Numbered from the stretch's first letter, positions 8,540 to 17,178 are shown. The stretch: 32,064 nt of DNA from JBIQJD01 sp044507695 (GCA_044507695.1 JBIQJD010000024.1:1-32064); one strand, 5' to 3'. Notes: generated from the letters alone by a model not told the origin. A program made the numbers and translations.

Positions 8540-11518
8540 ATGCAAAAAAAATATGATGAAATGAATAAAGCAGAGTTGATTGAACGGTTGAAAGAATTAG
8601 AAAAAACAAATGATGATTTTTCATTTTTAATGAATGAGGATGATAAAAATAAAGCGGCTGACTCAACCGGAATAATCAAAGAAGAAAATCTTGAGCTTAA
8701 CCGTATAAACAAAGAACTTGAAAAGCTGAGCGATGATTATTCAACACTATTTGATTTTGCTCCTTTCATTTATATAGTATTAAATGAGAAGGGAGTTATT
8801 GTAAATGCAAATCTTGAAGCATCCAATCTCTTCAGATTCCCTAAATATAATCTGATAAATCTTCCATTCAGTTCGTTTGTGCATCCTGATTTTAAAACTG
8901 ATTTCTTACAGCAGCTAAATGAAGCCAAAAGAAAAAAAGAAAAAACAATCAATGAACTGCTCCTGCTTATAGAAAGCAAATCAATATTCTGCCAAATAAC
9001 ATTAGTGCCTTATGTTCCCGATGGGGAAATTGCTACCTTCTTTAGAGTTACAATTAATGATATCAGTTCAAAATATGGATTTGAATTGACGGCAAGATCA
9101 AAAGATGAGGAATTTTCCGCAATCTTTAATCAATTTATTGCTGGTCTTGTAATTTATGATTTGAATGGAAGAATAAAAGATGTAAATAAAAAATATTGTG
9201 AAATCGTTGGACGTAAAAAAAGTGAATTGTTGAATCTTAGCATAAATGATATTACACATCCGGATGATATTTCAAAAACAATTGAAGAATTAAAAAATAT
9301 TACTCCGGAAAATCCCCAAAGATTTTTTGAGAAAAGATATTTGAGACCAAATAAAGAAGTTGTCTGGGTGAATAAAGGAATCGTTCTTATAAAAGGCAAA
9401 GCCGGAAAGTACAACATGATTGTTGGTACTATTGAAGATATAACTGCCAGAAAAGCTGCTGAGGAAGCTCTCAGAGAAAGTGAAGCCCGTTTCCGGCTTA
9501 TGGCTGATACTACACCTGCTTTTATCTGGATGACTGATGCAAATGGAAAAATTACATACATGAATAAAACGCGTCTTGAGTTCAGCGGAAATACACTTGA
9601 TGAAAATTTAAATAGCAACTGGAAAGATTCAATTCATCCTGATGATCTGCCGTTACTTCTTAGAATTCAAAAAGAAAATGTAAATAAATCCAAGCTGCAG
9701 TTTGAATTCAGATTAAAATCACATGAAGGAAAATACAGATGGATTTATGATACAGCAATTCCGCGCTATACTGCAGAGGGAAAATTTACCGGTTACATCG
9801 GTTCAGGAATTGATATATCCGATATTAAAGAAGCTGAAGAAAAATTAAAAAAGGCTTATCAAAGAGAAAAGGAATTAAGGCTTGAAACGGAAAAAGGAAA
9901 AGGGAAATTATCATTTCTGGCTGAAGCAACTTCCATTCTGAATTCCTCCCTTGAATATAACATTACTTTAAAAACACTTGCATATATAATAACTCCGCAG
10001 CTTGCTGATTGGTGCTCAATAGATTTATTGAGTGACGGCAATTTAAACAGAGTAGTTGTTTCCCATGTTGATCCTGCCAAAGTAAACCTCGCTCATGAGA
10101 TTGGTGACAAATATGGTCCTGATCCTTCCGGATCTTCCGGCATTTGGAATGTGATACGAACAGGCAAATCTAAATTGTATAAAATAATAACGGAAGAACA
10201 GTTAAAAGCTACTACACAGAATGAAGAGCATCTGAAAATTACAATGGAGCTTGGACTAGAATCAGCAATGATCGTTCCTCTCAAATTAAGGGATCAAGTA
10301 TTTGGCGCGATGACGCTTGTATATGCAGGTTCAGGAAGATATTACGATGAGGAAGATCTTCAATTCATTGAAGATCTTGCAATACGTGCCGCACTTGCTG
10401 TAGATAATGCCCGTTTGTTTAAGGAAGCAAGCCAGTTAAACTATAATCTTGAACGGCAGATAGAACAGCTTCATCATGAGATGAATGAAAAAAAGAGAAC
10501 GCGGGCACTGCTGGAAGAGAGTGAGGAAAAATTCCGCCAGCTTGCCGAAAACATAAACAGCGTGTTTTATATTTTTAATCCACATTCAAAAAAAATTGAA
10601 TATTTAAGCCCGGCTTTTAAAACTATTTGGGGAATGGAACCCGATGAATTTTATCTTGATTCAGATCAGCTTTACAAATTCATTCATCCTGAAGATATTG
10701 AGCAGGTAAGTGCTGTAGAAAGTACAAGTCCCATTCCGGAGCTTGAGTACAGAATTATAAGACCTGATAAAAAAGTAAGATGGATTTACACAAAATCTTT
10801 TCCACTTAAAGATGATAAAGGAGAAATCTACCGAATTGTTGGTTTGAGTGAAGATATTACACAGCGTAAAAACACAGAGGAACAGATTAAGAATTCATTG
10901 AAGGAAAAAGAATTATTACTGAGAGAAATTCACCATCGTGTAAAGAACAATCTGCAGATAATTTCAAGCTTATTAAGTCTTCAATCATCTTACATAAAAG
11001 ATCAGCAGACACTTGAAATTTTCAGGGACAGCCAGAACCGTGTAAAATCAATGGCGCTTGTTCATGAAAAATTGTATCAGATGAAAGATCTTGCCGGAAT
11101 TGATTTGCCGGAATACATTAATGATCTTACACAAATGCTCAGAAATACTTACAGAAGACAAGCAGGTGCAATTAATTTCCATCTCGATATTGATAAGATT
11201 GTTCTGAATATTGATATGGCAATTGGATTGGGATTAATTATTAATGAATTAATTTCTAATGTCTATAAACATGCTTTCCCTAATCAAATGAAAGGTGAAG
11301 TTTATGTTGCAGTTAAGACCGAAAAAAACAATTCATTAACTGTTAGAGTTGAAGATAATGGAGTGGGATTTCCTGAAAATATTAATTTTTATAATACTGA
11401 ATCATTAGGCTTGCAGCTTGTTAACACACTGGTTGAACAGCACTGGGGAAAAATTAAATTGCAAAATAAAAACGGAGCTCACTTTAAGATTACTTTTCCG
11501 GAGTTGAAGTACAGGTAA
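8540..11518 (+). CDS. multi-PAS/GAF sensor histidine kinase (HisKA_2 type)
   Basis: This 992-residue protein starts at the ATG at 8540; a TTG two codons earlier is less likely, and ATG 8561 is an alternative. Domains in order: short coiled coil, PAS (~67-173), PAS (~192-303), PAS (~314-430), coiled-coil linker, GAF (~453-630), coiled coil, PAS (~660-777), HisKA_2 dimerisation/phosphoacceptor domain with 'REIHHRVKNNLQIISSLL' (His798/His799), and the ATPase domain with N-box 'NELISNVYKHAFP', G1 'EDNGVGFP' and G2 'SLGLQLV'. There is no membrane segment or signal peptide, so it is a soluble sensor of cytoplasmic or diffusible ligands; the PAS/GAF pockets could bind haem, flavin or small molecules, which the sequence does not settle. 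The lone receiver protein upstream is the likely phosphate acceptor. Confidence 0.93.
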   Translation: MQKKYDEMNKAELIERLKELEKTNDDFSFLMNEDDKNKAADSTGIIKEENLELNRINKELEKLSDDYSTLFDFAPFIYIVLNEKGVIVNANLEASNLFRFPKYNLINLPFSSFVHPDFKTDFLQQLNEAKRKKEKTINELLLLIESKSIFCQITLVPYVPDGEIATFFRVTINDISSKYGFELTARSKDEEFSAIFNQFIAGLVIYDLNGRIKDVNKKYCEIVGRKKSELLNLSINDITHPDDISKTIEELKNITPENPQRFFEKRYLRPNKEVVWVNKGIVLIKGKAGKYNMIVGTIEDITARKAAEEALRESEARFRLMADTTPAFIWMTDANGKITYMNKTRLEFSGNTLDENLNSNWKDSIHPDDLPLLLRIQKENVNKSKLQFEFRLKSHEGKYRWIYDTAIPRYTAEGKFTGYIGSGIDISDIKEAEEKLKKAYQREKELRLETEKGKGKLSFLAEATSILNSSLEYNITLKTLAYIITPQLADWCSIDLLSDGNLNRVVVSHVDPAKVNLAHEIGDKYGPDPSGSSGIWNVIRTGKSKLYKIITEEQLKATTQNEEHLKITMELGLESAMIVPLKLRDQVFGAMTLVYAGSGRYYDEEDLQFIEDLAIRAALAVDNARLFKEASQLNYNLERQIEQLHHEMNEKKRTRALLEESEEKFRQLAENINSVFYIFNPHSKKIEYLSPAFKTIWGMEPDEFYLDSDQLYKFIHPEDIEQVSAVESTSPIPELEYRIIRPDKKVRWIYTKSFPLKDDKGEIYRIVGLSEDITQRKNTEEQIKNSLKEKELLLREIHHRVKNNLQIISSLLSLQSSYIKDQQTLEIFRDSQNRVKSMALVHEKLYQMKDLAGIDLPEYINDLTQMLRNTYRRQAGAINFHLDIDKIVLNIDMAIGLGLIINELISNVYKHAFPNQMKGEVYVAVKTEKNNSLTVRVEDNGVGFPENINFYNTESLGLQLVNTLVEQHWGKIKLQNKNGAHFKITFPELKYR

Positions 11519-11593
11519 TAATCTGCGTAATTTCTCACAAAAATTTATATCACTAAAATCTATTTCTTTCTTTTCTTAGAAAATCATTAAATT

Positions 11594-11601
11594 TATTTTT
11601 G
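11594..11601 (+). promoter_or_regulatory. possible -7 box before the dipeptidase gene
   Basis: TATTTTTG matches TAnnTTTG and lies 40 bases before the start codon. The position 20 bases upstream has TTT instead of TTG. In such AT-rich DNA a chance match is likely. Confidence 0.22.
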
Positions 11602-11641
11602 AATCGATAACTACTAATTCAAAATCATCAGCACAGGAAAT

Positions 11642-12361
11642 ATGAGAAGAATATCTAACATCATCATCACACTTTTAATTTTTTATTCAGCAGTATTAGC
11701 GCAGGAAAAGAAGGCAAATCAATACGGATTGTATGTAATTGATGACCCGCAAGAATATATTACACTTGTAACAGAAGATAGTTCAAAAATGCTTGTTAAT
11801 CTTGAAGAGTACATACCCGGATTAGAAATTGATGTACGGTATGCAACAACAAATAATTTTCTCGGCAGGCAGGTTTATCCTGAAGCAAAAGTTTATGCAC
11901 GCCTGGCAGCAGCAGAAGCATTAAACAAAGTTCAGTCTGAATTGAAAAGACAAAATCTTGAACTTAAAATATTTGATGCCTACCGACCATATTCTGTTAC
12001 TGTTCAGATGTATGAAACATACGGTGATACAACCTATGTAGCTTCTGCCTGGACAGGCTCGCGCCACAACCGCGGCTGTGCGATTGATCTTACAATAATC
12101 TCATCTGAAACCGGAGAAGAAATTGAGATGCCAACGCCATATGATGATTTTACCGAAAAAGCTCATGATGGTTATATGGATTTGGCTGAGGATGTAATTA
12201 AAAACAGGGAATTGCTTAAATCATTAATGGAAAAGAATGGATTTAAAATTTATTCATCCGAATGGTGGCATTATGATTTTGAAGGATGGAAAAATTATGA
12301 GCTAATGGATTTAAGTTTTGATGAATTATCAGAAGCAAATGCTCAGGTTTTACAACGGTAA
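11642..12361 (+). CDS. exported D-alanyl-D-alanine dipeptidase, VanX/DdpX family (M15D)
   Basis: This zinc dipeptidase splits D-Ala-D-Ala. The 239-residue protein starts behind AGGAAAT and has a signal peptide (MRRISNIIITLLIFYSAVLA, then Gln), so it acts in the periplasm, where it would more likely recycle wall peptides than confer glycopeptide resistance; true VanX is cytoplasmic. All family residues are visible: Arg115 ('FDAYRPYS'), zinc ligands His142 and Asp149 ('SRHNRGCAIDL'), catalytic Glu207 and third ligand His210 ('EWWHYDF'). No van ligase or regulator lies nearby, arguing against a resistance cluster. It follows the histidine kinase by 123 bases; a weak promoter box precedes it. Confidence 0.92.
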   Translation: MRRISNIIITLLIFYSAVLAQEKKANQYGLYVIDDPQEYITLVTEDSSKMLVNLEEYIPGLEIDVRYATTNNFLGRQVYPEAKVYARLAAAEALNKVQSELKRQNLELKIFDAYRPYSVTVQMYETYGDTTYVASAWTGSRHNRGCAIDLTIISSETGEEIEMPTPYDDFTEKAHDGYMDLAEDVIKNRELLKSLMEKNGFKIYSSEWWHYDFEGWKNYELMDLSFDELSEANAQVLQR

Positions 12362-12372
12362 ATTGATGAACA

Positions 12373-12403
12373 TTGAGCCGGATAAAATGTTTTTATAAAT
12401 TTG
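12373..12403 (+). promoter_or_regulatory. Bacteroidetes-type promoter before the 167-residue hypothetical
   Basis: TTG at 12373-12375 and TAAATTTG at 12396-12403 are separated by exactly 20 bases. Transcription would begin near 12410, giving a leader of about a dozen bases before ATG 12423. This suggests the gene has its own promoter rather than depending on the dipeptidase gene. Confidence 0.45.
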
Positions 12404-12422
12404 GAAAAAACAGGAACTATAA

Positions 12423-12926
12423 ATGGCAAAGGCCAAAGATATACTTGAGGAAAAAGCTAAAAGTGCTGAAGCCCTTCGCGATGCAATTGACAGCGAAGCA
12501 ACAGAACTCCAGGAAGATAATCCTGATGTAAAAACTATTATAAATGAAGAAGGGAAGAAGGTAATAGTTTTCAGTGATCCTTTATATTCTAAAGAAAAGA
12601 GAAGTGTAATTAATTATACAATTTTCAGAGGTGGATGGGAATTTGAAAATATAGATGATATTGATGATGATCCTGAAAAATGTGCTGTTAAGTTTGTGCC
12701 CAAAAAAGATAATTCAAATTTTACAATTACATTTAAATCGCTCAAAGACAGGGTAGAGTTTTTTGATTCAATATACAGCGATAACCAGATGAAGCAGGTA
12801 GGAACAGGAATGAGTTTAGAAAAAATTGCTAATTCAAAAGTGATGAAAACAACCGGCAGTATTGTAGGATTATCTGTTTTGGGTTATGGTTTGTACAAAC
12901 TATTAAGGGGAAAAACTGAAGAATAA
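12423..12926 (+). CDS. hypothetical protein with C-terminal membrane anchor, 167 aa
   Basis: The family is not recognised. The N-terminal ~40 residues are charged and helical, rich in Ala, Glu and Lys. The middle (50-120) contains strand-like segments ('KKVIVFSDPLY', 'SVINYTIFRGGWEF', 'FTITFKSLKDRVEFF') and an acidic stretch 'DDIDDDPE'. Residues ~142-160 form a hydrophobic helix (VGLSVLGYGLYKLL) followed by basic residues (RGK), consistent with a tail anchor or a helix lying on the membrane. No signal peptide is present, so the bulk should face the cytoplasm. It has its own promoter-like sequence and ends at a large inverted repeat. No function is proposed. Confidence 0.8.
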   Translation: MAKAKDILEEKAKSAEALRDAIDSEATELQEDNPDVKTIINEEGKKVIVFSDPLYSKEKRSVINYTIFRGGWEFENIDDIDDDPEKCAVKFVPKKDNSNFTITFKSLKDRVEFFDSIYSDNQMKQVGTGMSLEKIANSKVMKTTGSIVGLSVLGYGLYKLLRGKTEE

Positions 12927-12930
12927 TTTT

Positions 12931-13008
12931 GGGGTTGAATAAAGCTTCTTCACACTATTTCATCAAAGTAGATTTGTGAAGAAATGAAAAAACTTTTTAT
13001 ACAACCCC
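12931..13008. terminator. nested inverted repeat between convergent genes, likely bidirectional terminator
   Basis: The outer arms GGGGTTG (12931-12937) and CAACCCC (13002-13008) enclose inner arms TTCTTCAC (12946-12953) and GTGAAGAA (12976-12983). It fills the space between two convergent genes. There is no long U-run; the plus strand has AACTTTTTAT after the inner stem. Its role as a terminator is inferred from position and symmetry. Confidence 0.5.
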
Positions 13009-13016
13009 GTTCTTTA

Positions 13017-13547
13017 TTAATTCAATTTTGAAGCAATATCAAAAACCTGTTCCGAATGATGTTCAATATCTTTCACTTCAATAATTCTCGCGATTTTTCC
13101 TTCTTTATCTACAATAAAAGTTACCCGTTTATCTGTGCCGCTCTCTTTTAAAACACCGTACGCTTTAGATGCTTCTTTATCCTGATCTGATAAAAGCGGG
13201 AAATTTAAATTATAATCTGCAATAAATTTTTTAATCTCTGCAGGTGAATCGGTGCTTATTCCAAAAACCTGGATATTAGTAGTTTGAAATTTGCTCCAAT
13301 CATCTCTGATTCCGCAAGCTTGCTTTGTGCATCCGGAAGTTCCGGCTTTTGGATAAAAATAAACTACAACAGGAGATTCACCGCGGTAATCAGATAAAGT
13401 ATATTCATTACCATCGGAATCTTTAAGTGTAAAATCAGGTGCTTCCATTCCTTCTTTTAAAGAAACTTTCTTCTCAGCATCAACGGATTTTTCCTGCGCT
13501 GAAACGATAATTGAAAAAACCACAATAAGAATTAATAACATCTTCAT
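13017..13547 (-). CDS. exported peroxiredoxin, Bcp/PrxQ type
   Basis: This thiol peroxidase reduces hydrogen peroxide and organic hydroperoxides. The 176 residues begin with a signal peptide (MKMLLILIVVFSIIVSA, then Gln-Glu), followed by an AhpC/TSA domain from ~residue 30. The active site 'YPKAGTSGCTKQACGIRD' gives peroxidatic Cys73 and resolving Cys78, five apart as in E. coli Bcp. Most Bcp proteins are cytoplasmic, so export is notable; it would need a periplasmic thioredoxin-like reductant, and none is seen in this window. It is the last gene of the plsY operon, 30 bases after purB, behind AAGGAGTTGTT. Confidence 0.92.
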   Translation of the reverse strand: MKMLLILIVVFSIIVSAQEKSVDAEKKVSLKEGMEAPDFTLKDSDGNEYTLSDYRGESPVVVYFYPKAGTSGCTKQACGIRDDWSKFQTTNIQVFGISTDSPAEIKKFIADYNLNFPLLSDQDKEASKAYGVLKESGTDKRVTFIVDKEGKIARIIEVKDIEHHSEQVFDIASKLN

Positions 13548-13577
13548 AACAACTCCTTAATTATTCAATTTAAAAAA

Positions 13578-14882
13578 TTATGATTCGCTCTCAACAGTTC
13601 TTGAAAAAATATAATCTACATTTCTTAGCATTTTTTTGTTATCAAATATTTCATTGATCTCTTCTTCTGATAAATATTTTTTTACTTCAGTTGATTTTAA
13701 AAGTTCATCTTTCAGATTTTTATTCTTATCAGCCCAAACATCCATTGCTGCACCTTGCACAATTCTATAAGAATCCTCACGGGAAACTCCTTTGCTCGTA
13801 AGTTTAAGCAAAACTGTTTGTGAGAAAACTAATCCTCGTGTAAGATTAAGATTCTTCAACATATTTTCCGGATAAATCAAGAGATTGGTAATCAGTTTTA
13901 CCATTAGATCAAGCATATAATCAAGTGCAATGCATGAATCAGGAACGATAATTCTTTCAACAGATGAATGGGAAATATCTCGCTCATGCCAGAGAGCAAC
14001 ATTTTCGATGGCAGCCATTGCATTGCCGCGCAGAACCCTTGCTAACCCGGTAATTCTTTCACTTACAATCGGATTACGTTTGTGCGGCATGGCAGAGGAG
14101 CCTTTTTGTCCTTTTGAAAAATATTCTTCTGCTTCAAGCACTTCTGTTCTTTGCAGATGCCTGATCTCCACAGCAATCTTTTCCAGTGAAGCGCCAATTA
14201 CTGCAAGTGTTGTAAGAAATTCTGCATGCCTGTCCCGCTGAATAACCTGTGTTGAAACAGGTGCAGGTTTTAATCCCATTTTTTCACAGACATATTCTTC
14301 AACTTTAGGTGAGAGATGTTCAAATGTTCCGACTGCTCCTGAGATTTGCCCAACACTAATTGTTTCTATTGCGGATTGAAGACGCGCAATGTTCCGTTTT
14401 GTTTCTTCAAACCACAGAGCAAATTTTAATCCCATTGTTGTTGGCTCTGCATGAATGCCATGGGATCTGCCGACACACAAAGTGTTTTTATGCTGAAGTG
14501 CTTTTTCTTTTAATGCATCTTTCAGTTGATGTAATCTTTTTAATAAAAGTTCACCGGCAGTTTTCATTTGATAGGAAAGCGTGGTATCAAGAATATCAGA
14601 GGAAGTCATTCCATAATGAATATGACGGGAAGAAGGACCTACATATTCAGCAACGTTTGTTAGAAATGCAATTACATCATGCTTAGTTGTCTCCTCAATT
14701 TCTAAAACACGCTTAATGTTGTAATCAGCTTTTTGTTTGATAATTTCAACATCTCCGGCGGGAATTTCACCCAAAATACTTCTCGCTTCGCAGGCAAGAA
14801 CTTCAATTTTCAGCCATGTATCATATTTGAATTTATCTTCAAAAATTCTTCCCATCTCAGGAAGAGTATAACGTTCAATCAT
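13578..14882 (-). CDS. purB: adenylosuccinate lyase
   Basis: This enzyme catalyses two fumarate-releasing steps of purine synthesis (SAICAR to AICAR, adenylosuccinate to AMP) in the cytoplasm. Its 434 residues are normal for the family. Visible motifs are 'TKHDVIAF' (~67-73), 'HYGMTSSDILDT' (89-100), 'GRSHGIHAEPTT' with His141, and the fumarase/aspartase signature 'GSSAMPHKRNP' (261-271) with the catalytic serine in its flexible loop. The ATG overlaps the stop of the upstream HtrA-like gene by four bases (ATGA), implying translational coupling. The pairing with envelope genes looks like chance operon layout rather than a shared pathway. Confidence 0.97.
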   Translation of the reverse strand: MIERYTLPEMGRIFEDKFKYDTWLKIEVLACEARSILGEIPAGDVEIIKQKADYNIKRVLEIEETTKHDVIAFLTNVAEYVGPSSRHIHYGMTSSDILDTTLSYQMKTAGELLLKRLHQLKDALKEKALQHKNTLCVGRSHGIHAEPTTMGLKFALWFEETKRNIARLQSAIETISVGQISGAVGTFEHLSPKVEEYVCEKMGLKPAPVSTQVIQRDRHAEFLTTLAVIGASLEKIAVEIRHLQRTEVLEAEEYFSKGQKGSSAMPHKRNPIVSERITGLARVLRGNAMAAIENVALWHERDISHSSVERIIVPDSCIALDYMLDLMVKLITNLLIYPENMLKNLNLTRGLVFSQTVLLKLTSKGVSREDSYRIVQGAAMDVWADKNKNLKDELLKSTEVKKYLSEEEINEIFDNKKMLRNVDYIFSRTVESES

Positions 14883-16066
14883 CTGCTTTTTTCCAGTTTC
14901 ATTTTTTTAGTAATTATTTCATTATCTCTTAAAAGTTTAATATTAATTGTCTGCCCTGCTCTGAATTCCTGGAATACACCAATCAAAGTATTCTCATTTG
15001 TAATTTCATATCCCTCAACTTCAAGAATAACATCATATGGTTTTATTCCGCCTTTTGCTGCGGGAGAATTTGGCAGCACCTGAGTAACAATAACTCCTTT
15101 CACAGACTCAAGTCCGTATGCTTTAGCAGTCTGAGCATCAAGCCCCTGAATTCTTAGTCCTATATCAAAATCTCTGTTGATACTACCATTTTCTTTTAAT
15201 TCAGTAACAATTCTTTTTATTTTATTTATAGGAATCGCAAATCCTAAGCCAATATTTCCTGTTGAGCCGGTACCACCAGTAAAAATTAATGTATTCATTC
15301 CTATTGCCTCACCAAGGCTATTAACAAGGGGACCGCCGCTGTTGCCTCCATTTATTGCTGCATCTGTCTGAATCATATTTAAATAGTACCGGTTATTTAA
15401 CGGTTCAAGATTCATTCCTGTTGCACTTATAACACCCACTGTTACAGTTGGCTTATCATTTAATTCAAACAGACCGAAAGGATTTCCGAGTGCAATTACC
15501 CATTCACCAATAATAATTTCTTCAGAATTACCGAGAGGAATATAGGGAAAATCACTTCCATCAATTTTTAATAAACAAATATCTGAAACCGGATCCGATC
15601 CAATTATTTCAGCAGGATAGTGTTTTCCGTTAGTCATCGTTACAGTGATTTCTGCTGCATTACCAGCAACATGATCATTAGTAATAATGTATCCATCCGG
15701 AGAAATTAAAAATCCGGAACCGAGTCCCTGTACTCTTTGATTATAATTTGGAGTTCCAAAGAATTGGCGGAAGAATGGATCATCACCAAAAAAATTTCCG
15801 AAGGGATTTCTGTACTGTCTGATTTCAATTACATTAATTCCCACAACTGCAGGGCTTACTTTACCAACAGTCTCTGTTATTATATTTCTCCTGGAGTTAT
15901 CTATATTGTTATTTAATTGCTGGCGCTGATAAGCAGTTAGTGAATAATCCTGATCAGGCCTTTCAAAAAAATAAGCTTCTTTTTGCCATGGTTCCCAAAT
16001 AAACAGAACCGCAGCAGTTACAATTAAAAAAGTAACAAGTACAACTATTTTTCTATCAATATACAT
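14879..16066 (-). CDS. HtrA/DegP-like periplasmic serine protease with one PDZ domain
   Basis: The 395 residues begin with an uncleaved-looking N-terminal membrane helix (residues ~7-24, IVVLVTFLIVTAAVLFIW), so the enzyme is probably anchored in the inner membrane facing the periplasm, like DegS. The trypsin-like domain has the full triad: His132 ('ITNDHVAG'), Asp162 ('SDICLLKI') and Ser243 ('NGGNSGGPL'). A single C-terminal PDZ domain covers ~290-390 ('GVIVTQVLPNSPAAKGGIKPYDVI'-type motif). An insert rich in Phe, Asn and Gly at 85-112 resembles loop LA. It starts four bases after plsY, with GGTGAT before the ATG, and overlaps purB. Its likely role is envelope stress protein quality control or regulated cleavage. 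Confidence 0.93.
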   Translation of the reverse strand: MYIDRKIVVLVTFLIVTAAVLFIWEPWQKEAYFFERPDQDYSLTAYQRQQLNNNIDNSRRNIITETVGKVSPAVVGINVIEIRQYRNPFGNFFGDDPFFRQFFGTPNYNQRVQGLGSGFLISPDGYIITNDHVAGNAAEITVTMTNGKHYPAEIIGSDPVSDICLLKIDGSDFPYIPLGNSEEIIIGEWVIALGNPFGLFELNDKPTVTVGVISATGMNLEPLNNRYYLNMIQTDAAINGGNSGGPLVNSLGEAIGMNTLIFTGGTGSTGNIGLGFAIPINKIKRIVTELKENGSINRDFDIGLRIQGLDAQTAKAYGLESVKGVIVTQVLPNSPAAKGGIKPYDVILEVEGYEITNENTLIGVFQEFRAGQTINIKLLRDNEIITKKMKLEKSR

Positions 16067-16070
16067 AGCA

Positions 16071-16697
16071 TCACCTGCGCCCGAATAATTTTTTATTTGT
16101 AATTAATTCTTTTAACGGATCAATATGTTTATTAAATATTATGATCAGCAAGCCGCTGCTAAGCAAAAGCATGGATGATATTGATTCAGCATGGGGAAAA
16201 GTATATTTAATTGCTGATTGTGGGGAGGAAAAAATAATCAGCAGTGATAAAATTGTTGCAGCACAGTTTGCAAAAATTATATCTTTTTTAAGCAGGAAAG
16301 TCATAAGCCAGAGAACGAGCCAAACAACAAGCAAAAATGGAAAAAGCAGAAGTGAACCACCTGCAGCAGCGGCTAATCCTCTTCCTCCTTTAAAACCCAG
16401 CCATGGGTTATAGCAGTGGCTAAAAACTGCAAATAAAAGTGAAAGGGCAGGGAATACAAATTCCAAATTCAAAAAGAGGAGAGGAAGATAAACACTCAGC
16501 AATCCTTTTAGAGCATCTATCAGAAGAACAAGAATTCCAATTGCTTTTGAATTACTTACCTCAAAAGAATTCATTGCTCCGGCATTACCGCTTCCGGCAG
16601 TGGTAATATCAATACCTTTATAATATTTCATTACCAGGTATGCTGAGGGAAATGAACCAAGTAAATAGCCGATTATTGCACTAAAAAAATATTCCAT
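16071..16697 (-). CDS. plsY: glycerol-3-phosphate acyltransferase PlsY
   Basis: This inner-membrane enzyme moves an acyl group from acyl-phosphate to glycerol-3-phosphate, the first step of phospholipid synthesis. The 208 residues are strongly hydrophobic with about five to six membrane helices. Family motifs: 'GSFPSAYLV' (14-22), 'GSGNAGAMNS' (35-44) and 'DALKG' (61-65). The third motif is 'GGRGLAAAAGG', where the family normally has GGKG, a Lys-to-Arg change; the substitution is conservative but in a motif thought to bind phosphate. The C-terminus is also divergent. It is the first gene of the plsY-htrA-purB-bcp reverse operon. There is no clear ribosome site. Confidence 0.9.
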   Translation of the reverse strand: MEYFFSAIIGYLLGSFPSAYLVMKYYKGIDITTAGSGNAGAMNSFEVSNSKAIGILVLLIDALKGLLSVYLPLLFLNLEFVFPALSLLFAVFSHCYNPWLGFKGGRGLAAAAGGSLLLFPFLLVVWLVLWLMTFLLKKDIIFANCAATILSLLIIFSSPQSAIKYTFPHAESISSMLLLSSGLLIIIFNKHIDPLKELITNKKLFGRR

Positions 16698-16722
16698 TAA
16701 GATGTTTTGATTGTATGAATTA

Positions 16723-16769
16723 CAAATCTAATAAAATGTTATGAATTTAGTATTTCAATAAATACTAAA
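16723..16769 (-). promoter_or_regulatory. putative plsY-operon promoter with an upstream palindrome
   Basis: On the reverse strand TAGATTTG (16730-16723) fits the -7 box and would start transcription about 20 bases before the plsY ATG. No TTG lies 20 bases upstream. Instead a perfect 10-bp inverted repeat, TTTAGTATTT (16746-16755) / AAATACTAAA (16760-16769) with a 4-base gap, covers the -33 zone, which could be an operator. Both calls are inference. Confidence 0.35.
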
Positions 16770-16951
16770 ATTTAAAAGATTGAATGGATATGGGCAGAAA
16801 ATTAAAGTAGATAATATTTTAGGGAACTCGCATTACACCTAACTTTTTCTTTTGGATTAATTAAGGGGATTTATTTTGAATAATAACTTTGTCGGCGTAG
16901 TGTTCAGAAAATCTTTTGGTGAGACTGTGTATAAGTCCGATGAAAATTTTG

Positions 16952-17025
16952 AGGCGCCGGTCGGATTCGAACCGACGAATAAAGGTTTTGCAGACCTTCG
17001 CCTTAAACCACTTGGCTACAGCGCC
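16952..17025 (-). tRNA. tRNA-Cys (anticodon GCA)
   Basis: On the reverse strand, acceptor GGCGCTG pairs with CGGCGCC with one U:G pair, and the discriminator is U as expected for cysteine tRNA. The anticodon arm AAGGT-CTGCAAA-ACCTT gives GCA. The T-arm is TCGGTTCGAATCCGA. CCA is not encoded. It lies 44 bases after tRNA-Gly, beyond a terminator-like hairpin. Confidence 0.94.
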
Positions 17026-17040
17026 GTATTAAAGGAGAGA

Positions 17041-17067
17041 AAAAAAGAATCCCGCCGCGGCGGGATT
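17041..17067 (-). terminator. GC-rich hairpin with T-run between tRNA-Gly and tRNA-Cys
   Basis: The 20 bases at 17048-17067 are a perfect palindrome (AATCCCGCCG/CGGCGGGATT). As RNA this is an 8-bp stem with loop CGCG. On the reverse strand it is followed by CTTTTTTC, so it has the form of a strong intrinsic terminator two bases after tRNA-Gly, upstream of tRNA-Cys. Confidence 0.7.
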
Positions 17068-17069
17068 TG

Positions 17070-17142
<73 letters not shown>

Positions 17143-17178
17143 AATCATTATTGAAAGAACTTAATCAATTAAGTGGAA

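Noticed and set aside
11642..12361. Glycopeptide (vancomycin) resistance gene vanX
   Set aside because: The protein is exported and no vanH, vanA-type ligase or vanRS genes are nearby; wall peptide recycling is a better reading.
14733..15083. 116-residue forward open frame across the purB/htrA junction
   Set aside because: It is antisense to two strongly supported genes and has no coding character.
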